The notes: generated by a model not told the origin, from the sequence alone. DNA of 64,000 nt from Marinobacterium nitratireducens (GCF_014645375.1 NZ_BMLT01000008.1:186001-250000), one strand, 5' to 3'. Shown: positions 1 to 12,750, numbered from the stretch's first letter. A program made the numbers and translations.

Positions 1-63
1 GTGGTACGAAAGTGGATATCACAAACAGATCCAAAGTATCGCTTCAGGAGCTGCGCAGAAGCA

Positions 64-93
64 TTGGGACCTGCTCGCAGCTTCCTCTATAAT
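64..93 (+). promoter_or_regulatory. Candidate sigma-70 promoter of the ccm operon
   Basis: A perfect TATAAT (88-93) lies 18 bp after TTGGGA (64-69). It is about 60 bp upstream of ccmA, the first gene of a tightly packed plus-strand operon, and no other promoter-like site was noticed before it. Seen directly; promoter function is inferred. Confidence 0.5.
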
Positions 94-156
94 GGCGAAT
101 TTTGTGCGCGGGTATCCTGAGTATAACCCGGTGGCGAGGCAGTTGAGGATTCCCGG

Positions 157-792
157 TTGGGCGAAGCGTTGTTGAAAGTCGAAAAACTGTTCTGCGAGCG
201 GGATGACCGTATCCTGTTCGACGGCCTTTCGTTCGAGGTGCACGCCGGCGAGGTGTTGCAGATCGAAGGGCAGAACGGCAGCGGCAAGACCACTCTGCTG
301 CGGATACTCAGCGGGCTGTCCCGGAATTTCGACGGCGAAATTTACTGGCGCGGCGAATCGCTGGCCGGGGTGATGCACGACTATCGCGCCTCGCTGTTGT
401 ATTTCGGCCATCAGCCGGGGGTCAAGGCCACGCTGACGCCGGAAGAGAACCTCAACTGGTACGCGGCGCTGCATCCGGATATCGACGCCGCCGGCATCGG
501 CGAGGCCCTCGAGCGGGTCGGCCTGGCCGGCTACGAGGATGTGCCCTGTCACAATCTGTCGGCGGGTCAGCACCGGCGCGTCAGTCTGGCGCGGCTCTAT
601 CTCAGCCGGGCGCCGTTGTGGATTCTCGACGAGCCCTTCACCGCGATCGACAAAAAAGGCGTCGCGGAGAAGGAGCAGCTGATCCTGAGCCATGCCGCCC
701 GCGGCGGTGCCGCCATCCTGACGACGCACCATGAACTGACGATGACGGGGCTTCGGCGTATCAATCTGGATCACAGGGCCGGAACTTCATGA
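157..792 (+). CDS. ccmA: CcmA, heme exporter ABC ATPase
   Basis: ATPase subunit of the CcmAB(CD) complex that releases holo-CcmE during system I cytochrome c maturation at the inner membrane. The 211-residue protein has a Walker A motif GQNGSGKT (38-45), an ABC signature LSAGQ (134-138), Walker B LWILDEP (154-160) and a switch histidine after TT (about 191). The length is normal for CcmA (about 205-215). The start is a TTG at 157; a second in-frame TTG at 172 is also possible because the conserved part begins at LKVEKL. It is the first gene of the ccm operon and overlaps ccmB by 4 bp (ATGA), implying translational coupling. Confidence 0.95.
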   Translation: MGEALLKVEKLFCERDDRILFDGLSFEVHAGEVLQIEGQNGSGKTTLLRILSGLSRNFDGEIYWRGESLAGVMHDYRASLLYFGHQPGVKATLTPEENLNWYAALHPDIDAAGIGEALERVGLAGYEDVPCHNLSAGQHRRVSLARLYLSRAPLWILDEPFTAIDKKGVAEKEQLILSHAARGGAAILTTHHELTMTGLRRINLDHRAGTS

Positions 793-1505
793 GCGAGATG
801 GCGACTAACAAGCCGGCTGCAGCGCTCGAACGGCGCCCGGGAACCTTTCGAGCGGCGCTGAAGCGGGATCTGCTGCTGGCGTTTCGCAACCGTCGCGACC
901 TGGTCAACCCGCTGGTGTTTTTCCTGATGGTGGCGACGCTGTTTCCGCTGGGGGTGAGCCCGGAACCTGCGTTTCTGGCGGAGCTGGCGCCCGGGCTGGT
1001 CTGGGTCGCGGCGCTGCTGGCGACCCTGCTGTCGATGGACAGCCTGTTCCGTGCCGACTTCGAAGACGGCACCCTGGAGCAGGCGCTGCTGAGCCCGCAG
1101 CCGCTGATGCTGGTGGTGCTGGCGCGGGTGACGGCGCACTGGGTGATGACCGGTCTGCCGCTGACGCTGATGGCGCCGCTGCTGGGGCTGATGCTGTTTT
1201 TGCCGGCGGAGGGCATGCCGGGACTGATGCTGAGCCTGTTGCTCGGCACCCCGACGCTGAGCCTGATCGGCGCCATCGGCGCGGCCCTGACCGTCGGGTT
1301 GCGCAAGGGCGGCATGCTGATATCGCTGCTGGTGCTGCCGCTCTACATTCCGGTGCTGATTTTCGGCTCCGGAGCGGTGCAGGCGGCGGTTACGGGTCTG
1401 CCGCTGGCGGGTTACCTGGCGCTGCTGGGCGCCATGCTGGCGCTGGGGCTGGTGCTGGCGCCGCTGGCCATCGCGGCGGCCTTGAGAATTTCTGTAAGCG
1501 GATGA
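789..1505 (+). CDS. ccmB: CcmB, heme exporter membrane subunit
   Basis: Inner-membrane permease partner of CcmA in cytochrome c maturation. The protein (238 aa) is strongly hydrophobic, with about six membrane segments after a short basic N-terminus, and carries the family stretch RDLLLAFRNRRDLVNPL near residue 30 and the LPLYIPVLIFGSGA segment near 185. The ATG overlaps the ccmA stop. Only 10 bp separate it from ccmC. Family length is about 220, so the protein is complete; the first ~15 residues are a variable extension. Confidence 0.95.
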   Translation: MSEMATNKPAAALERRPGTFRAALKRDLLLAFRNRRDLVNPLVFFLMVATLFPLGVSPEPAFLAELAPGLVWVAALLATLLSMDSLFRADFEDGTLEQALLSPQPLMLVVLARVTAHWVMTGLPLTLMAPLLGLMLFLPAEGMPGLMLSLLLGTPTLSLIGAIGAALTVGLRKGGMLISLLVLPLYIPVLIFGSGAVQAAVTGLPLAGYLALLGAMLALGLVLAPLAIAAALRISVSG

Positions 1506-1515
1506 TGTAACGAGT

Positions 1516-2271
1516 ATGGCTGATAAAAAATGGATGCCGCGCTGGTTTTACCAGCTGGCCTCGCCGCGCTGGTGCTACGGCATCACCGGCAAGCTGCTGC
1601 CGGTCTTCGCGGTGCTGGCGGCGGTGCTGCTGCTGGGCGGTACCGTCTGGGCGCTGCTGTTCGCACCGGCCGACTACCAGCAGGGCAACAGCTTCCGCAT
1701 TATTTACATTCATGTGCCGTCGGCGATTCTGGCGCAGTCCTGTTACATGCTGATGGCCATTGCCGGCGCCATCGGGCTGATCTGGAAAATGAAGGTCGCC
1801 GACATGGTGGCCAAGTCCTGCGCCCCTATCGGTGCCTCCATGGCGCTGCTGGCGTTGGCCACGGGCGCAATCTGGGGCAAGCCGACCTGGGGCTCCTGGT
1901 GGGTCTGGGACGCGCGTCTGACCTCGATGCTGATACTGCTGTTCCTGTATTTCGGCATCATGGCGCTGCACGCCGCGATCGAGGACGCCACCACGGCGGC
2001 GCAATCCACCGCGGTGCTGGCGCTGGTGGGGCTGGTGAACATTCCGATCATCAAGTATTCGGTGGAGTGGTGGAACACCCTGCACCAGCCGGCGACCTTC
2101 AAGCTGACCGAACGGCCGGCGATGCCCGCCGAGATGTGGTTGCCGCTGTTGGTGATGGTGCTCGGTTTCTACTGCTTTTTCGCCGTATCGCTGATGCTGC
2201 GGTTGCGCCACGAGATTCTCGCTCGCGAGCGCCGCGCAGGCTGGGTGCGGGAGCTGGTTGAGTGCAGGTGA
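1516..2271 (+). CDS. ccmC: CcmC, heme-handling protein (attaches heme to CcmE)
   Basis: Six-span inner-membrane protein of the heme-handling family; it binds heme in the periplasmic tryptophan-rich loop and loads it on CcmE. The WWD motif is visible as WGKPTWGSWWVWDARLT (120-136), with flanking conserved histidines (H66 in YIHVPSA, and the His in WWNTLHQP near 190). Length 251 aa is typical. A 313-bp patch of repeats separates it from ccmD; elsewhere in this operon genes touch or overlap. Confidence 0.96.
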   Translation: MADKKWMPRWFYQLASPRWCYGITGKLLPVFAVLAAVLLLGGTVWALLFAPADYQQGNSFRIIYIHVPSAILAQSCYMLMAIAGAIGLIWKMKVADMVAKSCAPIGASMALLALATGAIWGKPTWGSWWVWDARLTSMLILLFLYFGIMALHAAIEDATTAAQSTAVLALVGLVNIPIIKYSVEWWNTLHQPATFKLTERPAMPAEMWLPLLVMVLGFYCFFAVSLMLRLRHEILARERRAGWVRELVECR

Positions 2272-2584
2272 CCGGTTATGCGTAACGCGGCGGCACGCAA
2301 TGGCGCGGTGCGCTTCGCTTTCCCGGCAATTGCTCCTGCATTGCCAGGATTTCCGCCGTCCTTGGCGGTTACCGGCACCCTACGCGCGTTCCGACCATGT
2401 AGGGCACCCTGAGCGGAGCGAAGCGTGCCGAAAATGGCGGCGCAGCTCGCTTCGCTCGGTGCGCCCTACACGTTTTTCGACCATGTAGGGTGCTGCTGAG
2501 CGGAGCGAAGCGCACCGCACCACGAATATTCCGGTAGCTTCGCCGCGAGGCGCGGCTCCCACAAGTTGAGTTGCAGAGGTAAAG
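2272..2584. repeat. Repeat patch inside the ccm operon (three repeat families)
   Basis: Contains, in order: a ~39-bp element (about 2330-2369: TTGCTCCTGC start, TGGCGG end) that recurs at 39253-39291 (inverted), 39316-39352, 13913-13966 and 51636-51676; inverted GCACCCTAC/GTAGGGTGC-type elements (about 2371-2523); and a REP-like hairpin GCCGCGAGGCGCGGC (about 2541-2560). No gene is supported here. It looks like repeat insertion into an operon that is otherwise gapless. Confidence 0.75.
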
Positions 2585-2764
2585 GTGAAGTTCGATAGTC
2601 TGGCCGATTTTCTGGCGATGGGGGGGCACGGGCTCTATGTCTGGCTGGCCTATGGCATCGCCCTGGTAATCCTGGTGCTCAACGTGCTGCAACCCTGGCG
2701 CCTGACCCGGCAGTTTTTTACTGAACAGTCGCGACGCCTGCGACGGGAGAAGAAGTTGTCATGA
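2585..2764 (+). CDS. ccmD: CcmD, small membrane protein of heme release
   Basis: A 59-residue protein found by reading from a GTG at 2585, preceded by a GAGG-type ribosome binding site and ending TGA at 2762-2764, overlapping ccmE by 4 bp. It has the CcmD pattern: an N-terminal [16 protein letters not shown] stretch, one membrane helix (about 18-38) and a basic tail (RRLRREKK). CcmD stabilises the CcmABC complex and helps release holo-CcmE. The position between ccmC and ccmE supports the assignment. Confidence 0.92.
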   Translation: MKFDSLADFLAMGGHGLYVWLAYGIALVILVLNVLQPWRLTRQFFTEQSRRLRREKKLS

Positions 2765-3222
2765 CCCCCAAACGCAAGCAACGGCTGGTGATCGTGCTGG
2801 CCATTCTGGTCGGTGTCTCGGTCGCGGTCGGCCTGGCGCTGTTCGCGCTGAGCCAGAACATCAATCTGTTCTATTCGCCGACGCAGATCGCCCAGGGCGA
2901 GGCGCCCAGGGATACCCGCATCCGCGCCGGCGGCATGGTGGTCGAGGGAAGCGTGCTGCGCGCCAGCGATTCGCTGCAGGTGCGCTTCGAGCTGACCGAC
3001 TACGCCGAGACGGTGCCGGTGGAGTTCACCGGCATACTGCCGGACCTGTTCCGCGAAGGTCAGGGGATCGTCGCCCAGGGCTCGCTCGACAATCAGGGCG
3101 TGTTCCAGGCCGTCGAAGTGCTGGCCAAGCATGACGAGAACTACATGCCGCCGGAAGTCGCCGAGGCGCTGCAGGCGTCGGGCAAGATGCCGCAACCCGA
3201 GGCGGAGGTATTCAACAAATGA
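2761..3222 (+). CDS. ccmE: CcmE, periplasmic heme chaperone
   Basis: Membrane-anchored heme chaperone that carries heme covalently before handing it to CcmF/H. One N-terminal membrane anchor (about 9-30) precedes an OB-fold domain. The heme-attaching histidine is H124 in [10 protein letters not shown] (124-133), with Y128 as the nearby axial-ligand tyrosine. Length 153 aa is normal. Overlaps ccmD and ccmF by 4 bp on each side. Confidence 0.97.
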   Translation: MTPKRKQRLVIVLAILVGVSVAVGLALFALSQNINLFYSPTQIAQGEAPRDTRIRAGGMVVEGSVLRASDSLQVRFELTDYAETVPVEFTGILPDLFREGQGIVAQGSLDNQGVFQAVEVLAKHDENYMPPEVAEALQASGKMPQPEAEVFNK

Positions 3223-5213
3223 TTCCGGAGCTTGGTGAATACTCCCTGATACTGGCGCTGTGCCTGTCCGCGCTGCTGGCGGTGGTACCGCTGGTCGGCG
3301 CCACCACCGGCAACCGTCTGTGGATGAGCTACGCGCGGCCGCTGGCGCGGGCGCAGTTTCTGTTTCTCGGCGTCAGCATGGCCTGCCTGGTCCAGGCGTT
3401 CCTGAGCGACGATTTCTCCGTCGCCTACGTCGCCGGCAACTCCAATACCGCGCTGCCGTACTACTACAAGTTCAGCGCCGTCTGGGGCGGTCACGAAGGC
3501 TCGCTGCTGCTGTGGGTACTGATTCTCGGCGGCTGGACCTGGGCGGTGGCGGCCAAGAGCGAGGACCTGCCGCTGGATATCGTGGCGCGGGTGCTGAGCG
3601 TGATGGGAATGATCGGCGTCGGCTTCATCCTGTTCACGCTGCTGACCTCGAGCCCGTTCGAGCGCCTGCTGCCGAATGCCCCCGCCGAAGGCGGCGACCT
3701 CAACCCGCTGCTGCAGGATTTCGGCCTGATCGTGCATCCGCCGATGCTCTACATGGGCTATGTCGGCTTTTCCGTTGCCTTCGCCTTCGCCATTGCGGCG
3801 CTGCTCAGCGGTCGTCTCGACGCCGCCTGGGCGCGCTGGTCGCGTCCCTGGACGGTGGTGGCCTGGGCCTTCCTCACGCTCGGCATCGCGCTCGGCAGCT
3901 GGTGGGCCTACTACGAACTCGGCTGGGGCGGCTGGTGGTTCTGGGATCCGGTGGAAAACGCCTCCTTCATGCCCTGGCTCATCGGCACCGCGCTGGTGCA
4001 CAGCCTGATCGTCACCGAGAAACGCGGGGTGTTCAAAAGCTGGACGGTGCTGCTGGCGATCTTCGCCTTCTCGCTGAGCCTGCTCGGCACCTTCCTGGTC
4101 CGCTCCGGCGTGCTGACCTCGGTACACGCCTTCGCCACCGATCCGGAGCGCGGTTACTTCGTGCTGGCGCTGCTGGGCATCAGCATTGGCGGCTCGCTGC
4201 TGCTGTACGCGCTGCGCGCCGGTCACGTGAAGAGCGAATCGAGCTTCTCGCTGCTGTCGCGCGAAACCATGCTGCTGATCAACAACATCGTGTTGGTGGT
4301 GGTGTGTCTGATGGTGCTGCTCGGCACCGTCTATCCGCTGCTGATGGATGCGCTGGGTCTGGGCAAGATTTCGGTGGGGCCGCCGTATTTCAACAGCCTG
4401 TTCATACCGCTGATGTCGGTCATGATCGTCTTCCTCGGGCTTGGCACCGTGGCGCGCTGGAAACATACCCGGGCGGGGCAGCTGGTGGAGAAGCTCTGGC
4501 TGCCGGCGCTGCTGTCGCTGGTCACCGGTGTGGCGGTGTCCTTCCTCGCCGGCGAGAGCTTCAATGTCGCCGTGGCGCTGGCGGTGATGCTGGCGGCCTG
4601 GGTGTTCTTCAGCCAGCTGCGTGATATCTACGCCAAGCTGCGCAGCAAGTCGAACCCGGTCGCGGGCCTGCGAGCGCTTTCGCGCAGCTACTGGGCGATG
4701 CAGCTTGCCCATATCGGCGTTGCCGTCACCATCGTCGGGATCACCATGGTGTCGGTCTACAGCGATGCCCGTGATCTGCGCATGGCGCCCGGCGACAGCA
4801 TCGGCTTCGGCCCCTACACCTTTGTCTACGACGGCGTGCGCGAGCACAAGGGGCCCAACTACGTGTCCGACAAGGCGCAGATCCGCGTCATGAAAGACGG
4901 CACCGAGTACACCCGTATGCACCCGGAAAAGCGCTTTTACAACGCCCGCGGCAACATCATGACCGAAGCGGCCATCGATCCGGGCTTCACCCGCGATCTG
5001 TATGTCGCCATGGGCGAGTCGCTCGGCGACGATGCCTGGGCGATCCGCGTGCAGTACAAGCCCTACGTGCGCTGGATTTGGCTCGGCGGTCTGCTGATGA
5101 CCGCCGGCGGCCTGCTGGCGGCCACCGATCCGCGCTACCGCAAGCAGGCGCGTCGTGAAGCGCAGCGCGCCAAGGCGCAGAGTGAGATCAACGCAGAAGG
5201 AACCACGGCATGA
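3219..5213 (+). CDS. ccmF: CcmF, cytochrome c heme lyase core subunit
   Basis: Large polytopic protein (664 aa) that, with CcmH/CcmI, ligates heme to apocytochrome c. The tryptophan-rich WWD segment reads [18 protein letters not shown] near residues 243-260, a second signature [11 protein letters not shown] is near 89-99, and conserved histidines lie in the loops. Length is typical (about 650). ATGA overlaps with ccmE and ccmG show coupling. A 593-aa open frame on the opposite strand is a GC-driven shadow. Confidence 0.97.
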   Translation: MIPELGEYSLILALCLSALLAVVPLVGATTGNRLWMSYARPLARAQFLFLGVSMACLVQAFLSDDFSVAYVAGNSNTALPYYYKFSAVWGGHEGSLLLWVLILGGWTWAVAAKSEDLPLDIVARVLSVMGMIGVGFILFTLLTSSPFERLLPNAPAEGGDLNPLLQDFGLIVHPPMLYMGYVGFSVAFAFAIAALLSGRLDAAWARWSRPWTVVAWAFLTLGIALGSWWAYYELGWGGWWFWDPVENASFMPWLIGTALVHSLIVTEKRGVFKSWTVLLAIFAFSLSLLGTFLVRSGVLTSVHAFATDPERGYFVLALLGISIGGSLLLYALRAGHVKSESSFSLLSRETMLLINNIVLVVVCLMVLLGTVYPLLMDALGLGKISVGPPYFNSLFIPLMSVMIVFLGLGTVARWKHTRAGQLVEKLWLPALLSLVTGVAVSFLAGESFNVAVALAVMLAAWVFFSQLRDIYAKLRSKSNPVAGLRALSRSYWAMQLAHIGVAVTIVGITMVSVYSDARDLRMAPGDSIGFGPYTFVYDGVREHKGPNYVSDKAQIRVMKDGTEYTRMHPEKRFYNARGNIMTEAAIDPGFTRDLYVAMGESLGDDAWAIRVQYKPYVRWIWLGGLLMTAGGLLAATDPRYRKQARREAQRAKAQSEINAEGTTA

Positions 5214-5749
5214 TGCGACGACTGATCCTCTTTTTCCCGCTGCTCGTTTTCTTCGGCCTGGGCATTTTCCTCTGGCGCGGTCTGCAGCTGGATCCGACCG
5301 AGCTGCCGTCGGCGCTGATCGGCAAGCCGATGCCGGCGTTTCAGCTCAGCTCGCTGTACGACGAGAACCAGACCCTGACCGAGAACGATCTTCGGGGCAC
5401 GCCCGCGCTGCTGAATGTCTGGGCCACCTGGTGCCCGACCTGCAAGCAGGAACACGACCAGCTCAACAAGATCGCCCGCGAAGAAGGCGTGACCATCTAC
5501 GGCATCAATTACAAGGACGACCGCGCCAAGGCCAACGACTGGCTGCAGCGCTACCAGGACCCCTACGCCCGGAACATCTTCGACCCCAAGGGCACTCTGG
5601 GGCTTGACCTTGGCGTTTACGGTGCGCCCGAGACCTACGTGCTCGACAAGGACGGCATCATCCGCTACCGCCATGTCGGCGAAGTCAACGAGAAGGTCTG
5701 GCAGCAGCTGCGTGAGGTGATGCAGCAGCTCGACGGAGGCGCTTCATGA
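5210..5749 (+). CDS. ccmG: CcmG/DsbE, thiol-disulfide oxidoreductase
   Basis: Membrane-anchored periplasmic thioredoxin-fold protein that reduces the CXXCH motif of apocytochromes. N-terminal anchor at about 4-22; active site WATWCPTCK (71-79) with C75 and C78; the cis-proline region GAPETYVLDKDG is near 137-148. 179 aa, normal. Overlaps ccmF and ccmH by 4 bp. Confidence 0.96.
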   Translation: MMRRLILFFPLLVFFGLGIFLWRGLQLDPTELPSALIGKPMPAFQLSSLYDENQTLTENDLRGTPALLNVWATWCPTCKQEHDQLNKIAREEGVTIYGINYKDDRAKANDWLQRYQDPYARNIFDPKGTLGLDLGVYGAPETYVLDKDGIIRYRHVGEVNEKVWQQLREVMQQLDGGAS

Positions 5750-6258
5750 TCAGCGGCCTGTCGAACCGGGCTCTGGCCCGAAAGGCCAGATGCCTGCTGC
5801 TCATGCTGGCGTTCTGGCTGCCGCTGACGGCCCAGGCCGCGATCGATGCCTTCGAGTTCCGCGACGATGCGACCCGCGAGCGCTTTGCAGACTTGACGGC
5901 CGAGCTGCGCTGCCCCAAGTGCCAGAATCAGAATATCGCCGATTCCAACTCGCCCATCGCCTCCGACCTGCGCCACGAGATCTATCGCATGCTGCAGGAC
6001 GGCGCCACGGATGATGAAATCGTCGATTTCATGGTGGCCCGTTACGGCGAATTCGTGCTCTATCGGCCGCGTCTGGACAACCAGACCCTGCTGCTCTGGT
6101 ACGGGCCCTTCGGGCTGCTGCTGATCGGTGCCATCGTGGTGCTGGTGTTGACGCGCAAGCGCCGTGACGCCGGCGACGATCCGGCGCATCCGGAGCACCA
6201 CCTTTCCGAGGCCGAGCAACGGCGCCTCGACCAACTGCTGAAACAGGATGAGAAGTAA
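5746..6258 (+). CDS. ccmH: CcmH (CcmL-type) apocytochrome thiol reductase subunit
   Basis: Short CcmH form (170 aa) lacking the TPR region, which is carried by the separate CcmI downstream. Signal peptide about 10-31; redox motif LRCPKCQNQ with C56 and C59; one C-terminal membrane helix (about 118-138) followed by a basic cytoplasmic tail. Works with CcmG and CcmF in heme ligation. Shares one base with ccmI (TAATG). Confidence 0.95.
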   Translation: MISGLSNRALARKARCLLLMLAFWLPLTAQAAIDAFEFRDDATRERFADLTAELRCPKCQNQNIADSNSPIASDLRHEIYRMLQDGATDDEIVDFMVARYGEFVLYRPRLDNQTLLLWYGPFGLLLIGAIVVLVLTRKRRDAGDDPAHPEHHLSEAEQRRLDQLLKQDEK

Positions 6259-7511
6259 TGGCGGGTCTGTGGACCGGAATAGCCGTGCTGACCGTGCTTG
6301 CGGTCGCCTTTGTGATACTGCCGCTGCTGCGCGCCCGACGCCTCGAACAGGACCGGCTGGCGGAGGATCGTGATCACCAGAATATTCACATCTTTCGCGA
6401 GCGCCTGGCGGAGCTGGAGCAGGAACAGGCCCTCGGCAACCTGGGCGCGGCGGATTTCGCCGAGCTGAAGCTCGAACTCGAGCGTAATCTGCTGCAGGAC
6501 GTGGGTACGCCTGCGAAAACCGCCAGCCGCAGCGGCGTCGGTCGGGGTCACTGGGTCGGCGCGCTGCTGATGGCGGTGCTGTTACCGCTGTCGGCGCTGG
6601 CCATCTACTGGCAGCTGGGCAGCGCGCCCAAGCTGCAGCTGGCGCTGGAGCGTCAGGCCAATCCCGATCCCTTCGACGGTCGCACGCCGACGCTGGAAGA
6701 AGCAGTGGCGCAGCTCGAGCACGAGCTGGAGCTGAACCCGGAGAACCCGGAAGGCTGGTACCTGCTGGGCACCACCTACATGGGCCAGCAGCGCTACGAC
6801 GACAGCGTCTCGGCGTTCACCCGGGTGCTGGAGCTGTTGCCGCAGGAGGCGCCGCAGTATGCCGGCGTGCTTGGTCAGTACGCCCAGGCGCTCTATTTCG
6901 CCAACGACGGCAAGATGGACGATCGCATCCGTCACCAGGTCGAGCAGGCGCTGGTGCTCAACCCCGACGAGGTCACTTCCCTGGGGCTGCTCGGAATCGA
7001 CGCCTTCGAAAATCAGCGTTTTGCCGAGGCCGTCGATTACTGGGGACGCGCCCTGCAGGGCGCCGACGCCGGGGCGCAGAACTCGCTGCGAGCAGGTATC
7101 GAGCGAGCCCGTCAGGAACTTGAGGCGCGCGGGGAGGCGGTGCCCGAGGTGCCGGGGCTCGAACCTGCGGAAATACGGCTCTCGGTGCGGCTTGGCGATG
7201 GCATCGGCCAGGATCTGGCGCCGGATCAGACGGTGTTCGTGTTCGCCCGTCCGGTGGGTGGACGCATGCCGCTGGCCGCGCTCAAGCTGCAGGTGTCGGA
7301 CCTGCCGCGCCAGGTGGTGCTGGACGACAGCCTGGCCATGACGCCCCAGGCACGCCTCTCCACCGTCGACGAGGTTGAAGTCAGCGCGCGAATTTCCATG
7401 AGCGGCGATCCGGCGGCGCAGAGCGGCGACCTCTATGGCACCCTGAGCCCGGTTGCGGTAAAAGGGGGAAGTGAAGTCCTCGAGCTGGTGATCGACCAGG
7501 TCGTGGAGTAG
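6258..7511 (+). CDS. ccmI: CcmI, apocytochrome c chaperone with TPR domain
   Basis: Last ccm gene (417 aa). Two membrane helices (about 5-25 and 96-115) flank a cytoplasmic coiled-coil-like segment (RERLAELEQEQALGNL); the periplasmic part has TPR repeats (NPENPEGWYLLGTTYMGQQRY near 157-177 and later units) and a C-terminal beta-rich domain (from about 305). CcmI binds the C-terminus of apocytochromes. Directly after its stop a REP tandem array begins, so this is likely the operon end. Confidence 0.93.
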   Translation: MAGLWTGIAVLTVLAVAFVILPLLRARRLEQDRLAEDRDHQNIHIFRERLAELEQEQALGNLGAADFAELKLELERNLLQDVGTPAKTASRSGVGRGHWVGALLMAVLLPLSALAIYWQLGSAPKLQLALERQANPDPFDGRTPTLEEAVAQLEHELELNPENPEGWYLLGTTYMGQQRYDDSVSAFTRVLELLPQEAPQYAGVLGQYAQALYFANDGKMDDRIRHQVEQALVLNPDEVTSLGLLGIDAFENQRFAEAVDYWGRALQGADAGAQNSLRAGIERARQELEARGEAVPEVPGLEPAEIRLSVRLGDGIGQDLAPDQTVFVFARPVGGRMPLAALKLQVSDLPRQVVLDDSLAMTPQARLSTVDEVEVSARISMSGDPAAQSGDLYGTLSPVAVKGGSEVLELVIDQVVE

Positions 7512-8070
7512 GGGCGCCGCTCCTACGGGTGTGCGGAGTTGGGTCGCTCTTGTAGGAGTCGCGCACCCAAACTTACGGGCACTTCCCCGCGGCGAATAAA
7601 ACCGGCAGCGCGCCAAAGCGTTCGCGGCGGGGCGCCGCTCCTACGGGTGTGCGGAGTTGGGTCGCTCTCGTAGGAGTCGCGCCCCGCGACGAACAAAACC
7701 GGCAACGCGCTAAAGCGTTCGCGGCGGGGAAGTGCCCTTTGGGTGCGCAGCTCATACGGGTGTGCGCAGTTGGGTCGCTCTTGAAGGAGTCGCGCACTGC
7801 GACGAACAAAACCGGCAGCGCGCCAAAACGTTCGCGGCGGGGAAGTGCCCTTTGGGTGCGCCGCTCCTACGGGTGTGCGGAGTTGGGTCGCTCTTGTAGG
7901 AGTCGCGCCCCGCGACGAATAAAATCGGCAACGCGCCAAAGCGTTCGCGGCGGGGCGGCGCTCCTACGGGTTTGCGCAGTTGGGTCGCTCTTGTAGGAGT
8001 CGCGCACCCAAACTTGCGGGCACCTCCCCGCGACGAACAAAACCGGCAACGCGCCAAAGCGTTCGCGGCG
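7512..8070. repeat. Tandem array of REP-like units (5 copies of ~100-117 bp)
   Basis: Five successive units share GCGCCGCTCCTACGGGTGTG, then AGTTGGGTCGCTCTTG, TAGGAGTCGCGC, ACAAAACCGGCAACGCGC and GTTCGCGGCGGG. Units differ by presence or absence of a short arm (ACTTACGGGCACTTCCCC or AAGTGCCCTTTGGGTGCG). The GTAGGAG and GCGGCG arms are those of REP-type hairpins seen elsewhere in the window. Several frames stay open across the array; these are not genes. Confidence 0.85.
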
Positions 8071-8089
8071 CAGGGGTAAATCGTACAGG

Positions 8090-8119
8090 TTGTGGTGAGG
8101 TTACGGCTCGGTCTATAGT
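8090..8119 (+). promoter_or_regulatory. Candidate zipA promoter
   Basis: TTGTGG (8090-8095), 18-bp spacer, TATAGT (8114-8119), about 78 bp before the zipA ATG and just after the repeat array. Seen directly; function inferred. Confidence 0.4.
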
Positions 8120-8196
8120 TATCGGGGCTTGCAGCCGTTGTAGTCGGCGCCGTTCAGCGGGCGCCAGTCAGTCAATCGTGGGATAGCAGCGGGATT

Positions 8197-9657
8197 ATGG
8201 ACATCAGCCTCAGAGAGTGGCTTGTTATCGGCGGCGTGATTGTCATTGCGCTGATCATCTTCGATGGATGGCGGCGTGTCAGGGGCGGCCGGGACAGCCT
8301 GCGCATGGATATCGACCGGCGCTTCCGGGATCTGCCCGACGAGCCGGAAGAGCAGCAGAGCAACCCAGAGTTGCCTTACGGCGGCGCCCGCGTCGCGGGA
8401 GACGCGACCGATGCGGCGCTGGCCAGGGACGCGGCGGAGCCCGCGCCGCGCAGGGCCCCCATGCGCGAGAGCCGGGAACGTATCGAGCCGACCTTCGGCA
8501 GTGCCCGCGACGATGCCCCCCGCGAAGATTTCGAAAGCCCCGCCTTTGCACCCGAAGCGGTGCCGGCCGCCCGAGGCGAAGTGGATCCCTCGCTGAATCT
8601 CGGCGCTCAGGTCGACGATTTCGATGATTACGAGGACGATCTTGGCAGGCCCCGTCGCGCTTCTGCCGAGCCGAAGGTTCAGGCCAGAGCCCAGGCCGCC
8701 GCCGAGGCGCCCGTGAAAACCGCAGAGCCCGGGCAGCAGCCGGGCGCCGCGGAAACGCCGCGGGGGCCTTTCGCGCGCAAACCGCTCGAAGAGGTCGATC
8801 CGCTGTTCGACGAAGTGCCGGACGACTATTCCTTTCATGAGCCGTCTGTGCCGCACGAGCCGTCGCAGGATGAAACCGTGCAGCCGAAGCCTGCTGCTGT
8901 AGCGCCGCCGCCCGCCGCCGAGCCCGAAACCCCTGCATTCGATCTGGAAAAGCCGGTGCCCATGCTGATGGAGCGCGCCCGCAAGCCGCGAGGTGCGGTG
9001 GCGCCGGAATCTGTTTCGGCGCCGCAGCCGGAAACGCCCAAAGCGCCTGATGCCGCTGCCGGACAGGAAGCGCCAGCGCGTCCGCGCCCGGTTCCGGCCG
9101 CCCAGCCGGCCGCGGCGGAAAAGCCGCAGCAGGACTCGCTGTTCAATGAAGCCGAGTCGGCCACGCCTTCCGAGCCTGCAGCGGCCGCCGACGAAACTTT
9201 CGAACTGCCGGATCCCGAGCACGTTCTGGTGATTACGGTGGTCTCCAGCGCCCCGGAAGGTTTCCCCGGCGCGGGGCTGAACCGGATACTGACGGCCTGC
9301 GACCTGCGTCTGGGCAGCATGCGTATTTTTCACCGCCACGAGGATGGCAGCGACAGCGGTCCGGTCCAGTTCAGTATGGCCAATGCCGTCAATCCGGGCA
9401 CCTTCGACCCGGCGACCATCGACAGTATGCATACCCCCGGGGTGAGCTTTTTCATGTCGATGGAGCAGCCCCGCGACGTGATGAACGCCTTCGAGTGCAT
9501 GCTGGCGACCGCGGAAACCCTGGCGCGGCACCTCAACGGCGACCTGCTCGATGAAAACCGTTCGGTGCTGCGGCCCCAGACCAAGGAACATTACCGCCAG
9601 CGCATCCGCGACTTCGAAATGCACAACCGCAGCCGTCGCAGTGCCTCCCGGGCGTGA
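8197..9657 (+). CDS. zipA: ZipA, cell-division FtsZ anchor
   Basis: Membrane-anchored FtsZ-binding protein of the divisome. N-out helix at about residues 8-22 (WLVIGGVIVIALIIF), then a basic patch, a long Pro/Ala/Glu-rich low-complexity linker (about 45-340) and a C-terminal globular ZipA domain (about 345-480; HVLVITVVSSAPEGFPG and MRIFHRHEDGSG-like core). 486 aa is longer than E. coli ZipA (328) because of the linker. ligA follows, the classical zipA-ligA order. Confidence 0.93.
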   Translation: MDISLREWLVIGGVIVIALIIFDGWRRVRGGRDSLRMDIDRRFRDLPDEPEEQQSNPELPYGGARVAGDATDAALARDAAEPAPRRAPMRESRERIEPTFGSARDDAPREDFESPAFAPEAVPAARGEVDPSLNLGAQVDDFDDYEDDLGRPRRASAEPKVQARAQAAAEAPVKTAEPGQQPGAAETPRGPFARKPLEEVDPLFDEVPDDYSFHEPSVPHEPSQDETVQPKPAAVAPPPAAEPETPAFDLEKPVPMLMERARKPRGAVAPESVSAPQPETPKAPDAAAGQEAPARPRPVPAAQPAAAEKPQQDSLFNEAESATPSEPAAAADETFELPDPEHVLVITVVSSAPEGFPGAGLNRILTACDLRLGSMRIFHRHEDGSDSGPVQFSMANAVNPGTFDPATIDSMHTPGVSFFMSMEQPRDVMNAFECMLATAETLARHLNGDLLDENRSVLRPQTKEHYRQRIRDFEMHNRSRRSASRA

Positions 9658-9684
9658 TCACGAAGGTTGTTACGTTGTTGAATC

Positions 9685-12746
<3,062 letters not shown>

Positions 12747-12750
<4 letters not shown>

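Noticed and set aside
3141-4922. 593-aa open frame on the minus strand opposite ccmF
   Set aside because: Low-complexity His/Gln/Arg-rich translation without family features; a shadow of the GC-rich third-codon positions of ccmF.
7523-8057. Several open frames with repeated RDSYKSDPTPHTRRSGAP
   Set aside because: Translations of the five-unit REP-like array at 7512-8070.
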